64,000 nucleotides of DNA from Rubripirellula tenax (GTDB lineage Bacteria; Planctomycetota; Planctomycetia; Pirellulales; Pirellulaceae). Positions 16,746-24,754 of the stretch are shown piece after piece. Under the pieces are notes generated by a model. It worked only from the letters and a program-made list of their open reading frames with translations, had not been told where the DNA came from and ran no database searches. The stretch covers positions 246,065 to 310,064 of the forward strand of contig NZ_SJPW01000005.1 in assembly GCF_007860125.1 (NCBI RefSeq), written 5' to 3'. Positions within the stretch are counted from its first letter, which is position 1. Each line of letters begins with the position of its first letter. The translations under genes and the position numbers were made by a program.

Positions 16746-17102
16746 TCAGCGGACGAGGAATTCTCTCGCCATCATCCGAATGCGGTCCCAATCAGGATGA
16801 TCTGCGAACGCCTTATTCGTCCAAAAGTACTCGTCGAATTGGGCGCTGCCCCGGCTTCGCTCGGAGAGAATTGAGTCAACGCGGGCGACCACCTGCATCA
16901 GCTCAAGTTCTGCTGCGTCCGGGTAATTGGCAAGGACAGTCGTCCGAAAATTGTGTAGCTCATTGGCTTGATCGTCGGGGACCGATATGCGTCCCCCACC
17001 AATTCGGCTGATGGTGTTTGAGGGATCATCAGCAAACGCTGCAAGAACAGCGTAGAGCTGCCCAAAGCACCAGAAGTCGCGAGCAGCAATTTGGTCAATC
17101 AT
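16746..17102 (-). CDS. Cassette 31 gene, uncharacterised helical protein (118 aa)
   Basis: Largely helical and soluble (AARDFWCFGQLYAVLAAFAD, AELELMQVVARVDSILSERS, DWDRIRMMAREFLVR). ATG at 17102. No motif recognised. Confidence 0.78.
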   Translation of the reverse strand: MIDQIAARDFWCFGQLYAVLAAFADDPSNTISRIGGGRISVPDDQANELHNFRTTVLANYPDAAELELMQVVARVDSILSERSRGSAQFDEYFWTNKAFADHPDWDRIRMMAREFLVR

Positions 17103-17117
17103 GGAAACCGGTAAGTC

Positions 17118-17253
17118 GCCTAACGGAAGGTTTTTACGACACCGCCCTGAACGAAGCGAGCGATGCCTGAATCAAGGAAATTGTACCAATGCCAGCCCGC
17201 GTTGCCAAACATGGAAGGTGTGCCGAAGGCCTAGCGTAAAAACCATGTTATCC
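17118..17253 (-). repeat. attC of cassette 32 (class II)
   Basis: 136 bp; ends GCCTAAC / GTTATCC. Confidence 0.93.
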
Positions 17254-17269
17254 GCCCGCCGCGCTGGCG

Positions 17270-17743
17270 TTACGCTCTGCTGTCGTAGGGGTTGGTAAAG
17301 AAATAGAGATGGCTACCGATTGTTGAGTCGAGTTTGGTTATTCGACCGGCTGTCGCCAATTGGGATAAGTGTTGTTGGGCGATGTCCACATCGGAGAATT
17401 GTTGGAATTCAGGGAGCGACTCTGCGAGCAGGTGCAATCGCCAAGCGTCAAACCCGTCGAATCGTTGATCGGGGCCAAAGTCGAAATCGACCATGTGATC
17501 GCCGAATTCAAGTCGGCATCCGATGCCGTGGAATGAGTATGTGATGTTCCGGTCCGCGTCCAGTATTCCGCGTTGGGGAATGGCGGGGCCATCATCAGCA
17601 TCGGCCGGGTCGGGTGGCAGTGAGGAACGGCGCCAAGCGCGAAGAAGGTGACCACGAACACCAAGGTTGTTGCGAAAGAGAGCGATTGCTTCGGCGACGT
17701 GCCGCTGATATGTGTGAATGAGCGGAATTATGTCGGAGTCCAT
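17270..17743 (-). CDS. Cassette 32 gene, DUF6896-like candidate (157 aa)
   Basis: The core YSFHGIGCRLEF ... VDFDFGPDQRFDGFDAWRL has the H-G-x-G, D-F-D-F-G and F-D-x-W-R-L signature that I recall for the DUF6896 family of small proteins. An N-terminal helix (LIHTYQRHVAEAIALF) precedes it. ATG at 17743. Biological role unknown. Confidence 0.78.
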   Translation of the reverse strand: MDSDIIPLIHTYQRHVAEAIALFRNNLGVRGHLLRAWRRSSLPPDPADADDGPAIPQRGILDADRNITYSFHGIGCRLEFGDHMVDFDFGPDQRFDGFDAWRLHLLAESLPEFQQFSDVDIAQQHLSQLATAGRITKLDSTIGSHLYFFTNPYDSRA

Positions 17744-17757
17744 ATTCGACTCGGAGC

Positions 17758-17894
17758 GGATAACGGAAGGTTTTTACGACACCGCCCCAAACGAAGCGGT
17801 GGAGGTTGAATCACGAACAGCTAATGATACGCCAGCCCCGCTTGAAGTGCAAAGGAAGGTGTGCCGAAGGCCTAGCGTAAAAACCATGTTGGGC
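17758..17894 (-). repeat. attC of cassette 33 (class I, divergent centre)
   Basis: 137 bp; ends GGATAAC / GTTGGGC. The centre (GAACAGCTAATGATACGCC...) departs from other class I sites while both arms are intact. Confidence 0.92.
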
Positions 17895-17905
17895 GACCGG
17901 CGACG

Positions 17906-18370
17906 TTACAATCGAGAGTCCAAGGCATTATTTGCCTTGTCGAGTTGCACAATCGCAGCCTCTGTAGTCTCAAAAAGAACGGATGCAGGATCGACGCTGT
18001 GCATTCCGTCGGTAACCAAAGAGGTCAGGCCTTCGCGGTTAAGGTCGGAGACAACAACGGCGAGTGGCAAATCAGAACCGTCAGCGTAATGGCGAAAACC
18101 GGCGCAGAGTGGATTGGCCATCATGTCGCCCCATTCGTAGGCCATTTCGCGTAGGTCGAGCAGGATTGCAGATGGGTCCCAAGCCACGATGCCCGCGTGA
18201 ATCATCGCAGCCATGTAGTTTGCGTCGTCGTTGTTTGCACAACCGAAGCCGGAAACGCCATTAAACCGAACAACCAAAACATCTAGATGTGGCGGAGTGG
18301 GAAGGGGCGTTTGGAAGTACGCGTGTTGTATCGACACGTCTTCGCGAATGTCGAGCGGTTTCAATTCCAT
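17906..18370 (-). CDS. Cassette 33 gene, uncharacterised 154-aa protein, paralogue of cassette 15
   Basis: Shares MELKPLDIREDVS, HLDVLVVRFNG, GFGCANN and LDLREMAYEWGDMM with the cassette 15 product, with many conservative changes and one inserted residue. ATG at 18370. The two attC sites differ in class, so this is not a simple tandem duplication. Confidence 0.85.
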   Translation of the reverse strand: MELKPLDIREDVSIQHAYFQTPLPTPPHLDVLVVRFNGVSGFGCANNDDANYMAAMIHAGIVAWDPSAILLDLREMAYEWGDMMANPLCAGFRHYADGSDLPLAVVVSDLNREGLTSLVTDGMHSVDPASVLFETTEAAIVQLDKANNALDSRL

Positions 18371-18382
18371 TTATTCTAGGTC

Positions 18383-18519
18383 GCCCAACGGAAGGTTTTT
18401 ACGACACCGCCCCAAACGAAGCGGTGGAGTTTGAATCACGAAAAATTGTACCAATGCCAACGCCCGTTGCCTACCAACGAAGGTGTGCCGAAGGCCCTTG
18501 CGTAAAAACCATGTTCTGC
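18383..18519 (-). repeat. attC of cassette 34 (class I)
   Basis: 137 bp; ends GCCCAAC / GTTCTGC. Confidence 0.93.
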
Positions 18520-18794
18520 GACGCGTCGAATCGCCAATGCAGCCTCCATTTCGGAAGACATGCAAGCCGACCGCGCACCCCGCGCTGGAATCGCACGCAA
18601 AGTCGCCACGCCGCAAATGTATAGCGCGCCGCTGCGCGGCGAACGTCAGCGCACCGTCCGCGCTATCTCAGCGAACCACCAGTGGACGTAACGTATCATG
18701 GACAGACGAAAATACAAACGAAGCGATTGACGCCGAACTCCCAATGGACGCTCCAAGTCGAGCGCCCCCCGTCCGCGCAACTTACGCCAGCGTC
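18520..18794. repeat. ORF-less cassette 34 body, homologous to cassette 18
   Basis: Diverged copy of 9524-9796, keeping the GC-rich palindrome GCGCCGCTGCGCGGCG and the cassette ends. No intact gene on the minus strand. Confidence 0.75.
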
Positions 18795-19001
18795 GCAGAA
18801 CGGAAGGTTTTTACGACGCCGGTTCTGATCGAAGCGGAAAACGTCGCACACCAAACATTGTACCAACAGAACGCACGTTGCCAAAGATCGTAGGCGTTCG
18901 CGGGCTGGCACCAGAAGGAACGCGACCGAAGCGATAGATTTTACCCACCGAACGATTCTCCAAAGACGACAGCCGCGACTAGCGTAAAAACCATGTTAGG
19001 C
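18795..19001 (-). repeat. attC of cassette 35 (long class IV)
   Basis: About 207 bp, 70 bp longer than the rest. Ends GCAGAAC / GTTAGGC and both arms are intact, but the centre carries an extra block (GCGGGCTGGCACCAGAAGG ... ACCGAACGATTCTCCAAAG) shared with attC 43. Confidence 0.88.
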
Positions 19002-19011
19002 GACCGGCGAA

Positions 19012-19284
19012 CTACGGATCACGTTCTACCTGCCATTCAGCACTCGGCGGAAGCGGTGTGCCGTCCTCAAAGCTCTGAAGCTCCGTTTCGCTGTACGGCA
19101 GCAGCCAGTTGAGCACGTCGTCAGTGACACGGCGCGACCAGCAGGTTACGACAATTGAGTTGTCGGCGTCGCAACGGAAGACCTCAGCGACGATTTCGCC
19201 ATTGAATCCAAGCAGTTCGACGCCAAGACCATCACGATGAATGTCGGATGCGATCTGAGTGTTCCATCCGTTGTTGTGCTTCAT
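19012..19284 (-). CDS. Cassette 35 gene, uncharacterised 90-aa protein
   Basis: Soluble; VELLGFNGEIVAEVFRCD and SIVVTCWSRRV form a likely sheet, followed by a helix (DDVLNWLLPYSETEL). ATG at 19284. Not recognised. Confidence 0.8.
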   Translation of the reverse strand: MKHNNGWNTQIASDIHRDGLGVELLGFNGEIVAEVFRCDADNSIVVTCWSRRVTDDVLNWLLPYSETELQSFEDGTPLPPSAEWQVERDP

Positions 19285-19297
19285 GAAACGGTAGGTC

Positions 19298-19434
19298 GCC
19301 TAACGGAAGGTTTTTACGACACCGCCCTGAACGAAGCGAACGATGCCTGAACTACGAAAGATTGTACCAAGGCCAGCCCGCGTCGCCAAACATGGAAGGT
19401 GTGCCGCAGGCCTAGCGTAAAAACCATGTTGTAG
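19298..19434 (-). repeat. attC of cassette 36 (class II)
   Basis: 137 bp; ends GCCTAAC / GTTGTAG. Confidence 0.93.
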
Positions 19435-19452
19435 GGCACGGGGGTGCGAGAT

Positions 19453-19818
19453 TCAGCGTTGCGACCAGTGAAGACCGCGATCCATCACGTCACGGAGGCG
19501 GTCGGCATCATCAAGGTCATCGTTTTCAAGAGCGGCGGTCATCACCGCGAAAACGTCATCAGCCAAGGCGCTCCCGGATGTCACGAACGCGGCATCATCG
19601 CTGGTCTCGTTGGTCGCACCATAGCACAATCGACCGAGGAAGCGTTCAAAGAAAAACGGGAAGACGTTGCCGTCAGCGTCAACGATGTCAACGTAGTGGG
19701 TGCAATACGGATTTGGGTCGCGATAGAAGCCGTGCGATTGAAGCGACAAAGGCAACGCGGGTGGTGTCGGCCAGTCAGAGATTTCGGAGAAGCCGGGAAT
19801 TGGAGTCGAGTCATCCAT
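19453..19818 (-). CDS. Cassette 36 gene, uncharacterised 121-aa protein
   Basis: Soluble, acidic. Contains FYRDPNPYCTHYVDIVDADG and FPFFFERFLGRLCYG, then an acidic helical end. ATG at 19818. No family recognised. Confidence 0.8.
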   Translation of the reverse strand: MDDSTPIPGFSEISDWPTPPALPLSLQSHGFYRDPNPYCTHYVDIVDADGNVFPFFFERFLGRLCYGATNETSDDAAFVTSGSALADDVFAVMTAALENDDLDDADRLRDVMDRGLHWSQR

Positions 19819-19840
19819 CGGAATCCAAAACGCTAGTGCC

Positions 19841-19976
19841 CTACAACGGAAGGTTTTTACGACACCGCCGTTACCGAAGCGGTGGAGTTTGAATTACGAC
19901 GAAGTGTACCAATGCCAACGCCCGTTGCCTACCAACGAAGGTGTGCCGAAGGCCTAGCGTAAAAACCATGTTAGGC
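19841..19976 (-). repeat. attC of cassette 37 (class I)
   Basis: 136 bp; ends CTACAAC / GTTAGGC. Confidence 0.93.
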
Positions 19977-19986
19977 GACCAATGCG

Positions 19987-20460
19987 CTACGATTCGCGTA
20001 ACACTTGAAAGAGCGTTTGAAGGGCAGTCGTGACATCGGTTTCATGTTTGGTCTCAGCGTTGAGCATCCAACGGTCGGAAGCGTCCATGATCGACGGAAG
20101 GACGTCGCCGCGAATTCCGAGTACGCCAAATGGAATGATCTTGCGAACGCGATTGACGTACGATTGCACGAATTTCTTAGCGAGTTTCTGAGACGAAAAG
20201 AACGGCAAGGTCCGCGTGCTATCAACGGTGTATGTGAACGGGGTGAAGCCCTTGTCGTCACGCCCCAATTCGGTGGCGGATGCTTCAACGATTGCGGCCA
20301 GTTCTTCGGCGGTCATCGTTTCGGGGTCGACGTCAGTGTCAAAAGGGACGGTGAGAACGTGGATGTCCGAAGACGCCAGTTCGCGGATGAAACCGGACTG
20401 GTCAGGGTATTGGGCGAGTTTCGTCAGGCGGTCACGACCGCCAAAGAGTGCGGATAGCAT
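19987..20460 (-). CDS. Cassette 37 gene, SseB-like candidate (157 aa), close paralogue of cassette 44
   Basis: Contains HVLTVPFDTDVDP, then FTPFTYTVDSTRTLPFFSSQ and KLAKKFVQSYV; the 'value, F-S/T-S, aKfV' layout resembles the SseB N-terminal domain, a tentative match. The C-terminal half (IPFGVLGIRGDVLPSIMDAS) is predicted mixed. ATG at 20460. Nearly the same protein is encoded by cassette 44. Confidence 0.83.
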   Translation of the reverse strand: MLSALFGGRDRLTKLAQYPDQSGFIRELASSDIHVLTVPFDTDVDPETMTAEELAAIVEASATELGRDDKGFTPFTYTVDSTRTLPFFSSQKLAKKFVQSYVNRVRKIIPFGVLGIRGDVLPSIMDASDRWMLNAETKHETDVTTALQTLFQVLRES

Positions 20461-20476
20461 TTGATTGGTCTTGGTC

Positions 20477-20613
20477 GCCTAACGGAAGGTTTTTACGACA
20501 CCGCCCTGAACGAAGCGAACGATGCCTGAACTACGAGAAATTGTACCAAAGCCAGCGATCGTTGCCAAAAGACGAAGGTGTGCCGCAGGCCTAGCGTAAA
20601 AACCATGTTATGT
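20477..20613 (-). repeat. attC of cassette 38 (class II)
   Basis: 137 bp; ends GCCTAAC / GTTATGT. Confidence 0.93.
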
Positions 20614-20916
20614 GCCACTGGAGCTACGAGAACGCTGAACCAACAAATCTGCGAGTTCTGCCTGCGCAAGTTCGGCGAATCCCTCGGATTCAGTTAGGGC
20701 ATCACGTTCGGATTGAAGGTCTGACGCGAGACGTGCGTTGCCGGCGTCGTTGGTTTCAACGAACCCATGCGTTGAGGCAATGCCAATGGCGTCGCGGGCA
20801 AATTGTGGTGAGACGGCAGCCATGCGCTGCGAGAAAGAATGCGCGCGGATTGCATAGTCGATGTCGCAAAACACGTCTGGAAGACAGGCGACAAAGAGTG
20901 CTTGGGCGTCAGTCAT
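20608..20916 (-). CDS. Cassette 38 gene, uncharacterised helical protein (102 aa)
   Basis: Helical, acidic protein (DAQALFVACLPDVF, ERDALTESEGFAELAQAELA). I use the ATG at 20916 (MTDAQALF); another ATG created by the core site GTTATGTGC at 20946 would add ten residues. The stop TAA overlaps attC 38. Unknown function. Confidence 0.77.
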   Translation of the reverse strand: MTDAQALFVACLPDVFCDIDYAIRAHSFSQRMAAVSPQFARDAIGIASTHGFVETNDAGNARLASDLQSERDALTESEGFAELAQAELADLLVQRSRSSSGT

Positions 20917-20942
20917 GGGCTGAATCACCAGTCGGCCGTGGC

Positions 20943-21078
20943 ACATAACGGAAGGTTTTTACGACACCGCCGTTACCGAAGCGGTGGAGTTTGAATCACG
21001 GGAAATTGTACCAATGCCAACGCCCGTTGCCTACTAACGAAGGTGTGCCGAAGGCCTAGCGTAAAAACCATGTTATGT
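20943..21078 (-). repeat. attC of cassette 39 (class I)
   Basis: 136 bp; ends ACATAAC / GTTATGT. Confidence 0.93.
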
Positions 21079-21106
21079 GACCGTTGTGCCGCGAAAACAG
21101 GAACCA

Positions 21107-21382
21107 TCAGGGGGCAGTATCCCCGTCCGCGCAATCCGGTTTTGGCAGCAGGACTTTGATTGAACCGCTGAAACGCTCTTGAGGGCGTTTTGCAGGATCA
21201 TGCAGCTGGAGAATCTGGAATCGCACTGTGTCACCAACAGCTGCAATGTCGGATGGGTGCGAGATGCGGGCCCAAGTTAAATCAACGACACGTAGCAATC
21301 CGGGTACGCCATCGACGTCAACGAACATGCCGAAATGTTCGAGTCGCGTCACCACGCCGTCGCAAACGTCGCCGACATTCAT
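21107..21382 (-). CDS. Cassette 39 gene, S1-domain RNA-binding protein (91 aa)
   Basis: A single S1 / OB-fold domain covering almost the whole protein: VGDVCDGVVTRLEHFGMFVD, then VPGLLRVVDLTWARISHPSD and VGDTVRFQILQLHD. The 'G-x-V-x-x-x-x-x-F-G-x-F-V' opening and the 'H/S P' loop are those of S1 repeats in ribosomal protein S1 and related factors. ATG at 21382. RNA binding likely; target unknown. Confidence 0.88.
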   Translation of the reverse strand: MNVGDVCDGVVTRLEHFGMFVDVDGVPGLLRVVDLTWARISHPSDIAAVGDTVRFQILQLHDPAKRPQERFSGSIKVLLPKPDCADGDTAP

Positions 21383-21393
21383 TAGTTGAGGTC

Positions 21394-21531
21394 ACATAAC
21401 GGAAGGTTTTTACGTCACCGCCGTGAACGAAGCGGTTGACTCTGAGTTACGAGAAATTGTACCAATGCGAACGCCCGTTGCCAAAGAGCGAAGGTGATCG
21501 CGCAGCGACTAGCGTAAAAGCCATGTTGCAC
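21394..21531 (-). repeat. attC of cassette 40 (class IV-like, short)
   Basis: 138 bp; ends ACATAAC / GTTGCAC. The arm reads GTAAAAGCC (one change) and the centre GAGCGAAGGTGATCGCGCAGCG is shared with the long class IV sites, without their extra block. Confidence 0.9.
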
Positions 21532-21599
21532 GACGCGGGAATCGCCAGAGGATGCCCCATCCGGAAGAACATGCAAGCCGACCGCGCAATGGCGAGAAG

Positions 21600-21857
21600 T
21601 TATGGTGAGTCTGGACGCTGGAACCCGCACGGAAGTTCAACGCCATCGCGACACACAGTTGCACCACCGGCACCCTCGACGTAAACCTGAATCGCGTCGC
21701 CAGAGTGAACCACGTGAAGATGGAAGTCATCAGCCGCATCAGCGGCGGGCACAACGTCGAAAATGTCGCCGGTCAGAAGCCAGTAGTCCATGCCCCAAGG
21801 TTCGAGGTAGAGCGCCAGTGGATGCTCGGACGTGTTTTCGAATCGGGTTGGGTGCAT
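21600..21857 (-). CDS. Cassette 40 gene, uncharacterised 85-aa protein
   Basis: Starts MHPTRFENTSEHPLALYLEP and continues WGMDYWLLTGDIFDVV, the pattern of a small beta-sandwich family that I have seen in many bacteria without a function. ATG at 21857. About 70 nt between stop and attC 40 show nothing. Confidence 0.82.
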   Translation of the reverse strand: MHPTRFENTSEHPLALYLEPWGMDYWLLTGDIFDVVPAADAADDFHLHVVHSGDAIQVYVEGAGGATVCRDGVELPCGFQRPDSP

Positions 21858-21871
21858 GAAAGACTAGCGTC

Positions 21872-22007
21872 GTGCAACGGAAGGTTTTTACGACACCGCC
21901 GTTACCGAAGCGGTGGAGTTTGAATCACGAGAAATTGTACCAACGCCAGCGCCCGTTGCCTACCAACGAAGGTGTGCCGAAGGCCTAGCGTAAAAACCAT
22001 GTTGTGC
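21872..22007 (-). repeat. attC of cassette 41 (class I)
   Basis: 136 bp; ends GTGCAAC / GTTGTGC. Confidence 0.93.
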
Positions 22008-22019
22008 GACCATTGGCTG

Positions 22020-22316
22020 CTACACAAGGTCTACGTCGCGTGAGATACGGATTTCGTCGAACTCAAGTGTGTCGTCACGGTCATCACCGTAGCCCAGCAG
22101 GCTAACCGCTAGGTTGTTGAGCAACGCAGTCTGGGCCAATTGAAGCATGTTGTCTGAGTGCGATACGGAACGGTCTAGTCGGCAAGTCAGCCGCGAGTCG
22201 CTGTTGGCGGACGATTTTTCGGATTTGTCGACGACCAGCTCAATCCCGCGTTTGCTAACGTAGATTGCGTGAATGAATCCCGATGTTTTTGCATCATAGT
22301 TTCCGTCATCGGACAT
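22020..22316 (-). CDS. Cassette 41 gene, uncharacterised 98-aa protein
   Basis: ATG at 22316 (MSDDGNYDAKTSGFIHAIY). The frame is open to a GTG in the core site (22388), which would add 24 residues; the added part looks less protein-like. Strand-rich, acidic. Not recognised. Confidence 0.74.
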   Translation of the reverse strand: MSDDGNYDAKTSGFIHAIYVSKRGIELVVDKSEKSSANSDSRLTCRLDRSVSHSDNMLQLAQTALLNNLAVSLLGYGDDRDDTLEFDEIRISRDVDLV

Positions 22317-22384
22317 GGGTAACTCACAATCAAAATTGGGGGTAGCGGTCTGCGTACGAAGATTGAATCGCGGTTGGTTTGGTC

Positions 22385-22521
22385 GCACAACGGAAGGTTT
22401 TTACGACACCGCCCTAAACGAAGCGAGAGATGCCTGAACTACGACAAATCGTACCAAAGCCAGCCCGCGTTGACAAAGTTGGAAGGTGTGCCGAAGGCCT
22501 AGCGTAAAAACCATGTTGTCC
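22385..22521 (-). repeat. attC of cassette 42 (class II)
   Basis: 137 bp; ends GCACAAC / GTTGTCC. Confidence 0.93.
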
Positions 22522-22548
22522 GCCCATTGCGGTCTCCATTGGCAACAG

Positions 22549-22866
22549 TCATTCGGTAACGGCATTGCGGCGGACTTCGCGTGCAAGTTCGGCGAGCTGA
22601 GATCGGAGCGAATCCAAGCGATCGTTGACGTCGCGGTAGTCGGAATCGGAGACAGAGTGTCCATTCGCGGACATCAAGATCAGGTCGTTGAAGCTGCCCA
22701 TGCCGCCAAACGCGCCAAGCAGATGATCGACGCCAGACAGGTCACTGTTCTCGATGCGACGAAGTGACGTATCCATCCATTTCGCCCAGTGAGTCTCACC
22801 AGCGGCACGAAGCAACGCAGATATCTCACGGAGACGTTCGCAAAGTTCGGTGGTTTTTGGACCCAT
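22549..22866 (-). CDS. Cassette 42 gene, DUF6966-like candidate (105 aa)
   Basis: Helical protein with ALLRAAGETHWAKWM and LLGAFGGMGSFNDLILMS, the 'GE-x-x-W ... FGGMGSxNDL' signature I recall for a small uncharacterised family (DUF6966-like). C-terminal helix LDSLRSQLAELAREVRR. ATG at 22866. Confidence 0.82.
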   Translation of the reverse strand: MGPKTTELCERLREISALLRAAGETHWAKWMDTSLRRIENSDLSGVDHLLGAFGGMGSFNDLILMSANGHSVSDSDYRDVNDRLDSLRSQLAELAREVRRNAVTE

Positions 22867-22880
22867 GGCAAACTTGGAGC

Positions 22881-23088
22881 GGACAACGGAAGGTTTTTAC
22901 GTCACCGCCGTTACCGAAGCGAGTGACTTTGTGTTGCGAAAGATTATACCAATGCCAGCGCCAGTTGCCAAAGAGCGAAGGTGATCGCGGGCCTGCGCCA
23001 GAGGGAGCGTGACCGCAGCGATTGACTTTGCGCACCGAACGATTCTCCAACGACGACAGCCGCGACTAGCGTAAAAACCATGTTGTGC
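22881..23088 (-). repeat. attC of cassette 43 (long class IV)
   Basis: About 208 bp; ends GGACAAC / GTTGTGC. Shares the extra central block with attC 35. Confidence 0.88.
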
Positions 23089-23392
23089 GGCACTTGCGCG
23101 GGGATTGCGTGGTCGATTGGCAGAAAGATGGGGGGCAAGAAAATGAAGGATAGCAGCGAATTTGGCACGCAAAGGCGCAAAGACGCGAAGGAAAAAGCTT
23201 GAGATCGATGTGGCAAAGGTTGACAATCGCGTTAGTCGCACGACGCGCAGCCAGCGGTGAATCATGACGTTCGAGCGCTGGCTGCGGCTCGCGCGACCAT
23301 CGGATTGGCCGGTGATCGGTTGAGCCACAGAGGACACCGAGAACACAGAGGAGAGCCACGGATGCACACGGATGCATCTGTCTGCCTGTGCC
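23089..23392. repeat. ORF-less cassette 43 body carrying dispersed-repeat sequences
   Basis: Contains GGCGCAAAGACGCGAAGG (near 23165) and CCACAGAGGACACCGAGAAC (near 23325), phrases close to short repeats that I know as dispersed in planctomycete and other genomes. Minus frames translate to repeat-like text and no plausible protein. A captured intergenic repeat is the simplest reading. Confidence 0.7.
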
Positions 23393-23529
23393 GCACAACG
23401 GAAGGTTTTTACGACACCGCCCTAAACGAAGCGAGCGACGTCTGAAGTACGAAAGATTCTACCACCGGAGGGAGGCTTGAACAAACGTCAGCGGTGTGCC
23501 GAAGGCTTAGCGTAAAAACCATGTTAGGC
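23393..23529 (-). repeat. attC of cassette 44 (class III)
   Basis: 137 bp; ends GCACAAC / GTTAGGC. Confidence 0.93.
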
Positions 23530-23539
23530 GACCAATGCG

Positions 23540-24013
23540 CTACGGTTCGCGTAACACTTGGAAGAGCGTCTGCAAGGCAGTTGTAACATCGGTTTCATGC
23601 TTGGTTCCAGCGTTGAGTAACCAACGGTCAGCAGCGTCCATGACCGACGGGAGAGCGTCACCACGGATTTCGAGAACACCAAAGGGGATGATCTTACGAA
23701 CGCGATTGACGTACGATTGAACGAATTTCTGCGCAAGTTTCTGCGAGGTGAAAAACGGAAGAGTTTTGGCGCCATCGGCGGTGTAGGTGAACGGTGAAAA
23801 GCCCTTGTCGTCCCGTGCGAGTTCAGTTGCAGAGGCCTCAACGATAGCTGCAAGTTCGTCAGCGGTCATCGTTTCAGGATCAACGTCGGTATCAAAGGGC
23901 ACGGTGAGAACGTGAACGTCCGACGTGGCTAGTTCGCGGATAAAACCGGACTGGTCAGGGTATTGTGCAAGTTTCGTCAGGCGGTCACGACCGCCAAAGA
24001 GTGCGGATAGCAT
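23540..24013 (-). CDS. Cassette 44 gene, SseB-like candidate (157 aa), close paralogue of cassette 37
   Basis: Same length as the cassette 37 product and closely similar throughout (e.g. FSPFTYTADGAKTLPFFTSQ, IPFGVLEIRGDALPSVMDAA). Only substitutions separate the two, mostly conservative, which argues for a functional protein. The attC classes differ (III here, I there). ATG at 24013. Confidence 0.83.
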   Translation of the reverse strand: MLSALFGGRDRLTKLAQYPDQSGFIRELATSDVHVLTVPFDTDVDPETMTADELAAIVEASATELARDDKGFSPFTYTADGAKTLPFFTSQKLAQKFVQSYVNRVRKIIPFGVLEIRGDALPSVMDAADRWLLNAGTKHETDVTTALQTLFQVLREP

Positions 24014-24029
24014 TTGATTGGTCTTGGTC

Positions 24030-24166
24030 GCCTAACGGAAGGTTTTTACGACACCGCCCTAAACGAAGCGAGCGATGTCTGAACGACGGAAATTGTACCA
24101 AGGCCAGCCCGCGTTGCCAAAGTGGGAAGGTGTGCCGAAGGCCTCAGCGTAAAAACCATGTTGCAC
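24030..24166 (-). repeat. attC of cassette 45 (class II)
   Basis: 137 bp; ends GCCTAAC / GTTGCAC. Confidence 0.93.
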
Positions 24167-24215
24167 GACCGCTGCACAACGGTAGAAGCCTCCATTCCGA
24201 GCGATATGTAAGTCG

Positions 24216-24545
24216 TCAGCATGAATCACGCGACACGGAGAGCAATCGGACGTTAAAGTGCAGTACAGCATTCGGTGGGATTACGCCCTCTACGCCAACG
24301 TCGCGATAACCGAGATGCGGGCCAGCGTGGAAGCATCGACGGCCACCAACCGCCATGCCCTCGACGCCATAGGTTAGCACGGCGATCACATCACGCGCAC
24401 CGAGCGTGAACGTGTAGGCGTCATGCGATTGGACGACATCGCCCCGGTTGAGCATCAGGTGGTACGAGATCGTAACAGTGTCGCCGCGAGTGGCAACGCG
24501 GCCATCGCCAACGGTTTCGGAATCGAGTTTGACACCAGCGCGCAT
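24216..24545 (-). CDS. Cassette 45 gene, FKBP-type peptidyl-prolyl isomerase (109 aa)
   Basis: One complete FKBP domain: ATRGDTVTISYHLMLNRGDVV, FTLGARDVIAVLTYGVEGMA, VGGRRCFHAGPHLGYRDVG, VIPPNAVLHFNVRLLSV. These line up with the G-x-x-V-x-V-x-Y, l-G-x-x-x-V-I, GM-x-x-G-x-x-R and PP-x-x-x-L-x-F blocks of the family. Usual I-P-G-W-x-x-g residues of the active site are altered (VIAVLTYG), so isomerase activity may be weak. Cytoplasmic, no signal peptide. ATG at 24545. Confidence 0.88.
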   Translation of the reverse strand: MRAGVKLDSETVGDGRVATRGDTVTISYHLMLNRGDVVQSHDAYTFTLGARDVIAVLTYGVEGMAVGGRRCFHAGPHLGYRDVGVEGVIPPNAVLHFNVRLLSVSRDSC

Positions 24546-24561
24546 TGGGTAAACTGAGGTC

Positions 24562-24697
24562 GTGCAACGGAAGGTTTTTACGACACCGCCCTAAACGAAG
24601 CGGTGGAGTTTTAATCACGAGAAATTGTACCAATGCCAACGCACGTTGCCTACCAACGAAGGTGTGCCGAAGGCCTAGCGTAAAAACCATGTTGTGG
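24562..24697 (-). repeat. attC of cassette 46 (class I)
   Basis: 136 bp; ends GTGCAAC / GTTGTGG. Confidence 0.93.
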
Positions 24698-24754
24698 GAC
24701 GCGAGAACGACCAGAAACGCATCCATATGAGAAGACGTGCAAGCCGTCCGCGCA

